Shown here: positions 55,741 through 60,503 of the stretch, one piece after another | How positions within the stretch are numbered: position 1 is the first letter of the stretch | Layout: each line of letters opens with the position of its first letter | Source: Prasinococcaceae sp. CCMP 1430 | Taxonomy: Eukaryota; Prasinodermophyta; Palmophyllophyceae; Prasinococcales; Prasinococcaceae | Direction of reading: 5' to 3' | Length of the DNA: 60,503 bases | Assembly: GCA_013416795.1 (NCBI GenBank) | Contig: RQSC01000008.1 | Span: 101,385-161,887 of the forward strand | Notes under the pieces: model-generated | Database searches by the model: none | What the model saw: only the letters and a program-made list of their open reading frames with translations | Told to the model about the DNA's origin: nothing | Program-made: the position numbers and the translations under genes

Positions 55741-56941
55741 TCACGTGGCCATCGCCTCGGCCGCGCTCGAAGCCTGCGCCTTGGCCGCGGCGGCCTCGAT
55801 GCCCCTGCCCTCGCGCGAAAGATCGCCGAAGGTCTCTGGCAGCGTCCCCTTTGACTCGCTCACGAACTCGCGCGTGACGCCGCTGCTGTCGATGACGACC
55901 GTGCGGCAGATGCCACCTGACGAGCCGTCGCGCGACATCGCGTGCGCCACCGCGCCGCGCACGAACGCCAGGCACTCGTCACGGCTCATGCCTGCTTTGT
56001 AGTAGTGGTCGACGTATCCCGTGATGTATGCCGACCCCGAGCCCCCGATGGCGTACGGCACCTTGAGGAGGCTCCCGCCCATCGGGATCGCCCACACGCT
56101 CGCGCCGTCATACTTGTCCCAGCCCGCAACGATCATGCCCGCGCTGAGCATGTCCTTGTTGCCGTAGGCAATGCCCATCACCAGATTCGCCGCCGCCTTC
56201 ACCGTCGCCTGCCGCCCCACGTCGAGCGTGTGCTGGCCTAGGTAGTTTACGATGTACGAGGCGATCGCCTGCGTGTCGGCTGCGCTGCCCGAGCGGCACA
56301 TCCACACGTTGTCTGTGAGAGGCACAATCTTGTCGCTCACCTTGTTCGCCACGTAGCTGCCCGTCGATGTGCGCGAGTCGGCGCCGAGCACGACACCGCC
56401 ATCGTACGCCACCGCCATGATTGTCGTCTGCGCGTGCAACGCGAACAGCGCGCGGGCACGCCAACCCAGGGCAGGCGGTGGCGGCCGCGACACGCCGCGA
56501 TGGCGAAGTGAGGGAGTCAGAGACAGACATCGCGCAGGCGTTGGCCACCCACGCGCTGCCGCAGGGGCGCGGAGCTCGCGACGCGTCGCCTGTTCGCGTG
56601 CTCGCGCCCACCCGAGAGGGCGCGCCGCTGACGGGTGCGCATCCGCGCGCGCGCGCGCGCGCGCGCGCAGAGATCTCTCGCAAATGCGCGGTCACGCGCT
56701 GCGCGTGCGCGGGTGCGCGCCCCACTCGAGGCGCGCACGGCTCGCCAGCCCTACGCGACCGCATGGCACGCACGACCACGCCCAGGGAGGCGCACGCGGA
56801 GGGGCAGAGTGGGGGAGGGTCGGGGTGGGGTGGGGTGGGGACGGCGCAGGAGATCTGTCGCGCGCATGCGCCACGCACCCCCAGAGACACTGGCAGGCTG
56901 TAATCCCCGACATCGTACGACCCCGGCGCCGCGTGCGGCAT
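55741..56941 (-). CDS. PSMB6: 20S proteasome subunit beta1 (caspase-like activity)
   Basis: Catalytic beta-ring subunit. Exons 56879-56941 and 55741-56427, 249 aa. The join creates VSLG|TTIMAVAYDGG, i.e. the Gly-Thr autocleavage site with catalytic Thr1 falling exactly at the exon boundary. GADSRTSTGSYVANKVSDKI carries Asp17 and Lys33 and is diagnostic for beta1. Further blocks: CRSGSAADTQAIASYI, AGWDKYDGASVWAIPMGG, GSGSAYITGYVDHYYK and SRDGSSGGICRTVVID. The propeptide is only about 21 residues (MPHAAPGSYDVGDYSLPVSLG). The 451-nt intron is the longest here and contains a G-quadruplex-like run. Divergent from BBS5, convergent with the Nudix gene. Confidence 0.95.
56822..56840 (+). repeat. G-quadruplex-like run GGGG(TGGGG)3
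   Basis: Four G4 runs with single-T loops inside the intron of the proteasome beta1 gene; on the transcribed-gene sense strand it is C-rich. It matches the G-quadruplex consensus; formation in vivo is not shown. Confidence 0.8.
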
Positions 56942-57365
56942 GGCCGCCGGCGCTGCGAGTGTGTGTGTGTGTGTGTGCGGGGGTGGGTGAGAGGAAACGC
57001 GCCCTGAGGCGGGCAGAACGGGGGAGTGGGAGGGGGCGGTCACCTCGCCGCGCGGCGCGGCGCTCGCACTGTGGCGACGCCGCGCGCGCGTGCGCGCGCG
57101 AAGCCGCCAAACGCGCGGCGAACCGTACGCAGTAGAACCTCTCTCCGGAAAGTTCTTGCATGCTAAGTATCAACATAAATATGAAAATGCACGCTAATGG
57201 GGTCGCGAAATCGCGCCCCCCGTTCGCTCCGGGCTCGCACTCGCACAGCGCTTCGAAATGCGGCGTCGGCGGCGCCCGCCACAGCGCGCGCGGGGCGCCC
57301 GCCCCCAGCGCCCGCGCCCTCGGCGTCGCCGCGCCCGCGCCCTGCGCGCGGGTCGCGCCGCGACG
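56942..57365. promoter_or_regulatory. Divergent promoter of proteasome beta1 and BBS5
   Basis: 424 bp between the two start codons. An AT-rich island near 57155-57200 (AACATAAATATGAAAATG) stands out from GC-rich flanks, similar in kind to the other promoter islands but without the TAGGGT pair. Confidence 0.4.
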
Positions 57366-59230
57366 ATGAGCGGCTACGGCTACAGCGACGAGAGGAACGA
57401 CCCGAACGACGTGTGGCAGGACCGCGAGATCCGCTTCGACGTGAGCGCCGACGAGCTCGAGCCGCGCAAGGGCGAGTATGCCATCGACCACATGAACCAA
57501 GTGGAGGACACCAAGGGCAACAACGGCGAGCGCGGGGAGCTGCGCATCACCAACCTCCGCTTGGTGTGGTGGTCGTCGCGCAAGGCGCGCACGAACCTCT
57601 CGATCGGCTACTCAAGTGTCATTTCCATCAACATCCGGCAGGCCCAGAGCCGGCTGAGGGGCGCCACACACGCACTCTACGTGCTCACGCGATTCAATGT
57701 GCGGCTGCTCGTGCCAGCGCTGGCGCCTGTGTGCGAGGGCGAGCCGGTTTCCCCGCGCACATGCGCGACGGCAACGCGCGCAGGCGCACGTGCACGCCCG
57801 CGCACGCTCATGCACACAGCACGCGCCAGCCTGGCTGACCGGCGCACGGCTTGCGTGCGCACCGCGCTCTGGCTTCGCCACGCCCACACACGCTGCACTC
57901 GCACGTGCTTGCGCGCAGGGCTCTCGCTTCGAGTTTGTCTTCACGAACCTCGTGAAGAACTCGCCGCGGCTCTTCACGACGGTGCAAGCTGTCTTCAGGG
58001 CGTACGATACCACGCACCTTTACAGAAACCTCAAGGTGAGTGAGCGGGTCTGCATTCGCCCGCTCGCGCGTGCTCGCGCACGAGCATTGAGCTGTCTGCC
58101 TGTTCGCCAGACGAGCCTACGTTGCCCCCGCACGCACGCAAACGCACACGTCCACGCGCGCGCGGGAGTAAGCGCTCGCTCGCGCTTGCATCACTCGCGC
58201 ACTCACGGACGTGCGCGCCCACACGCGCACTCGAAGATCCGCTGCGCTATCATCCATGAGAAGCAACTGCGGCTCTTGCCACACGAGGAAGTGTACTCGA
58301 CAGTGCCAGGCGTGTGGAATCTCAGTTCAGAGCAAGGCAATCTCGGCACCTTCGTCATCACAAACGTGCGACTGGTGTGGTTTGCCAATCTGTCGGATGG
58401 CTTCAACGTGTCCGTCCCATACATGCAGATGTCCTTCGTGCGCCACCAGGTGCGTGCGCGCGCGCGCGAGCGTGCCTGCGCTTGCAATTCGTGGCGTGCT
58501 CGAGGCGCTGACAGGGATTGGCGACGCCCCTCCTGCACGCACATCACGGCAGGAGAGCAAATTCGGCATGGCGATAGTAGTGAAGACCACCAAGCGCTCG
58601 GGCAGCTACACGCTTGGCTTCTCGGTGACTCCCGCCGAACGCCTATCGAGCGTTTTCAAAGAGATAGAGATGCTGCACGCGACGTACTCGCAGGTAGCTC
58701 GCGCGAGCTGGCGCACGATTCTGGCAGCCCTACACGCGCGCGCGTGCGATACTGCTGCAGCTGACCTGGCCCGACACGCGTCCGACGCGCGCGCGCGTGC
58801 GCGTGGACGTGCTTGGCTCGCGCATGCTTGCAGGACCCCATCTTCGGAGTCGACTTTGAAGTGGAGGACTCGCAGCAGAGCCTTGCTGCGGTCACGGTGC
58901 CGCGGCAAGAGGACGACGTCGTCATCGAGGACGAGGAGGTGCGTGCACCAAAGCGTGTCCAAGCGCGCCAGGGCGCGCAGCTACACCGGCGTGTGCGTGT
59001 GCGTTCCCACCGTGTGCGTTCTCGCGCGCGCCGTGCTCGCGCTCTCACACCTGGAAATGCGCGCGGCGGAGCAGGTGTCAGATGCGCTGGCTGCGTACTA
59101 CGCGGACGGCGACGGCGGTGCTGGCGACGGCGCCGAGCAGCCTGCGCCGGTGGTTCATCCCGTGCTGGGCCTCGCCGTAGAGCCACCGCCGCAAGGGGTC
59201 ACCATCGAGCAGCTCTGGTCGGCGGTGTAG
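57366..59230 (+). CDS. BBS5: BBSome subunit BBS5
   Basis: Ciliary BBSome subunit with two PH-like (DM16) domains that bind phosphoinositides. Six exons: 57366-57698, 57919-58035, 58237-58449, 58553-58693, 58834-58938 and 59075-59230; 354 aa; all five introns are phase 0. Spliced sequence follows animal BBS5 closely: WQDREIRFDVS, IDHMNQVEDTKGNNGERG, LYVLTRFN|GSRFEFVFTNLV, EKQLRLLPHEEVY, GVWNLSSEQGNLGTF, FNVSVPYMQM, ESKFGMAIVV, DPIFGVDFEVED, and the end PQGVTIEQLWSAV. The start MSGYGYSDERNDPNDVWQDRE is eight or so residues longer than in animals. It implies a motile or sensory cilium with intraflagellar cargo sorting. Convergent with the bestrophin gene 253 bp away. Confidence 0.96.
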
Positions 59231-59483
59231 TCCCGCAGAAAGGAGGCGCCGCCTCGCGCCCTCGTGGCGGCGCGCCTTTGCGCCCGCCAAGGTAATACTC
59301 TCACGTCCAATCCAAGCGGCGATCGCGTCGCCTGTGCGGTGCGGAGGGCGCCCAGTGCTATGATTAATTAACTTACGACGTACTACGTGATGGCGTGTGA
59401 ATGCTTTCACCACCATCGGCCGTCGGTGGAGGCCACCTCCGCGCGCCCGCGCCCGCGGCGTCACGCCCAGCCCGTTGGGCTTT

Positions 59484-60473
59484 TCACCAGGCACCCGTCT
59501 TCGCCGGCGCCTGCTCCATGACGAGCGCCATGTCCGCAGTCTCGCGGTTGTAGCCGTTCACCGACGCCTCGATGACGTTGGCGATGTCGATCAGCGGGAG
59601 GCGGCGGAAGGGCTCCTCGAGGTTCACGCCGATCTCGTCGATGCTCACGATCAGAAGGGAGACGACGGCCATGACCGGGATGGCGACGGCGCCGAGCTGC
59701 GGCACGAGCGCGAACGGCAGGCCGGAGAGCCACAGCATCATGAAGCGCGAGGTGTGGCGAGTGACCGAGAGCGGCATCGGCGTGCGGAGGATGCGCTCGC
59801 ACGCGCCCATGGTGTCGGTGAGGTTGTGCAGGCGCTCCGCCAGGTAGAGGTGGGTGATGTTGTCGATCTCGCCGCGCTCCTGGGCCTTGCGGATGACGTG
59901 ACTCATCGCGCACAGGGCGGCGCCCGGCTTGTGCCCGGAGGCCATGATGGCGTCCACCTCCGCGGGCTCGATCTTCTGCTCCAGCACGCCGCGCAGGTAC
60001 GAGTCCGAGAGGCCCTGCAGGTGCGCGGCGAGGACGTGCACGTACGCGGTGATGAGGCGAAGGCCGCGCTGGCAGAGCGTGGGCGAGGTCTTGTACAGGC
60101 CGCAGATGGTCTCACGCGCGAGCGAGCGGCACGCGTTGACGGTGCCGCCCCAGAGGATGCGCGCCTCCCACCAGCGCGCGTACGACGTGTTGGTGCGGAA
60201 CACGAGGAGCATGGCCATCGCGAACGAGGTCAGGGTGAAGGGGGTGAGCGGCAGCGACATGGTCGCGGGCGCCCACGCGTGGATCGCGGCGGTCTCGGCC
60301 GTGAGGAAGAGCACCGTCGGCAGGACGAAGCGCAGGATCTTGGAGCTGCCCCAGGTGGCGAAGTGGCGCACGAAGCGCAGGTGCTCGCGGTGGCGCGCCC
60401 AGTCGGGCTGGAAGAACGCGGGGCTGTGCGCCGCCGTGTTGGCCGCGGTCGGCACGACGAGGTCGTCGCCCAT
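59484..60473 (-). CDS. Bestrophin-like anion channel (possibly plastid), 5' end near window edge
   Basis: Bestrophin/UPF0187 family chloride or bicarbonate channel; algal and plant members act in thylakoid membranes. One exon, 329 aa from MGDDLVVPTAANT. Visible family blocks: ARHREHLRFVRHFATWGSSKI, FRTNTSYARWWEAR, helices around LRFVLPTVLFLTAETAA and LTPFTLTSFAMAMLLVF, and the signature AIPVMAVVSLLIVSIDEIGVNLEEPF with LPLIDIANVIE. The frame stays open upstream to the window end, coding Ala/Arg/Pro-rich residues, so a transit peptide or earlier exon may extend beyond the window. Ends AKTGAW. Confidence 0.87.
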   Translation of the reverse strand: MGDDLVVPTAANTAAHSPAFFQPDWARHREHLRFVRHFATWGSSKILRFVLPTVLFLTAETAAIHAWAPATMSLPLTPFTLTSFAMAMLLVFRTNTSYARWWEARILWGGTVNACRSLARETICGLYKTSPTLCQRGLRLITAYVHVLAAHLQGLSDSYLRGVLEQKIEPAEVDAIMASGHKPGAALCAMSHVIRKAQERGEIDNITHLYLAERLHNLTDTMGACERILRTPMPLSVTRHTSRFMMLWLSGLPFALVPQLGAVAIPVMAVVSLLIVSIDEIGVNLEEPFRRLPLIDIANVIEASVNGYNRETADMALVMEQAPAKTGAW

Positions 60474-60503
60474 GCGCGCGACGGCGCGGCGCGCGGCCGC
60501 GGG

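Overview
This is GC-rich nuclear DNA from a eukaryote, most likely a flagellated unicellular alga; a haptophyte or similar secondary alga would fit, but the sequence does not prove it. Supporting signs are spliceosomal introns (about 80-450 nt, GT-AG), no operons, a BBSome gene (BBS5), a 20S proteasome beta1 gene, one eukaryotic multidomain acetyl-CoA carboxylase, and GC-rich coding sequence separated by short AT-richer islands. Introns are packed with alternating CA/GT/CG tracts. I resolved exon joins by hand, using protein-family continuity, reading phase and GT/AG sites; 33 introns were placed and none is confirmed by transcript data.

Layout, left to right: DNA polymerase kappa (+); a phosphatidylinositol phosphate kinase (-); a mitochondrial carrier (-); an orphan cysteinyl-tRNA synthetase fragment abutting a nearly complete acetyl-CoA carboxylase (+); a head-to-head pair of paralogous 2-oxoglutarate/Fe(II) oxygenases (-/+) split by a 51-nt poly-C tract; a secreted leucine-rich-repeat protein (-); 2.1 kb of repeat-rich spacer; an acidic protein of unknown function (-); a PRMT3-type arginine methyltransferase (+); RAD54B (-) head to head with a GEN1-type Holliday junction resolvase (+); a leukotriene-A4-hydrolase-like M1 aminopeptidase (-); a secreted protein of about 2180 residues built from fibronectin-III-like repeats (-); an assembly gap; an SFI1-like/Kelch/coiled-coil protein (+); a phytanoyl-CoA-dioxygenase-like protein (-); a membrane-anchored SGNH (PC-esterase/CASD1-type) enzyme (-); a Nudix hydrolase (+); proteasome beta1 (-); BBS5 (+); and a bestrophin-like channel (-) at the right edge.

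Strands alternate almost gene by gene, so most spacers are either divergent promoters (RAD54B/GEN1, the two oxygenases, SGNH/Nudix, beta1/BBS5, acidic protein/PRMT3) or short convergent 3' spacers (65-250 bp). Three genes act in DNA repair or replication (polymerase kappa, RAD54B, GEN1) and two of them share a promoter. BBS5 and the SFI1/Kelch protein suggest flagellar or centriolar functions. Three AT-rich islands upstream of PIPK, PRMT3 and GEN1 carry a paired TAGGGT-type element with 16-17 nt spacing, a candidate core-promoter signal. I saw no tRNA, rRNA, CRISPR array or intact transposon, but I did not scan exhaustively for tRNAs.
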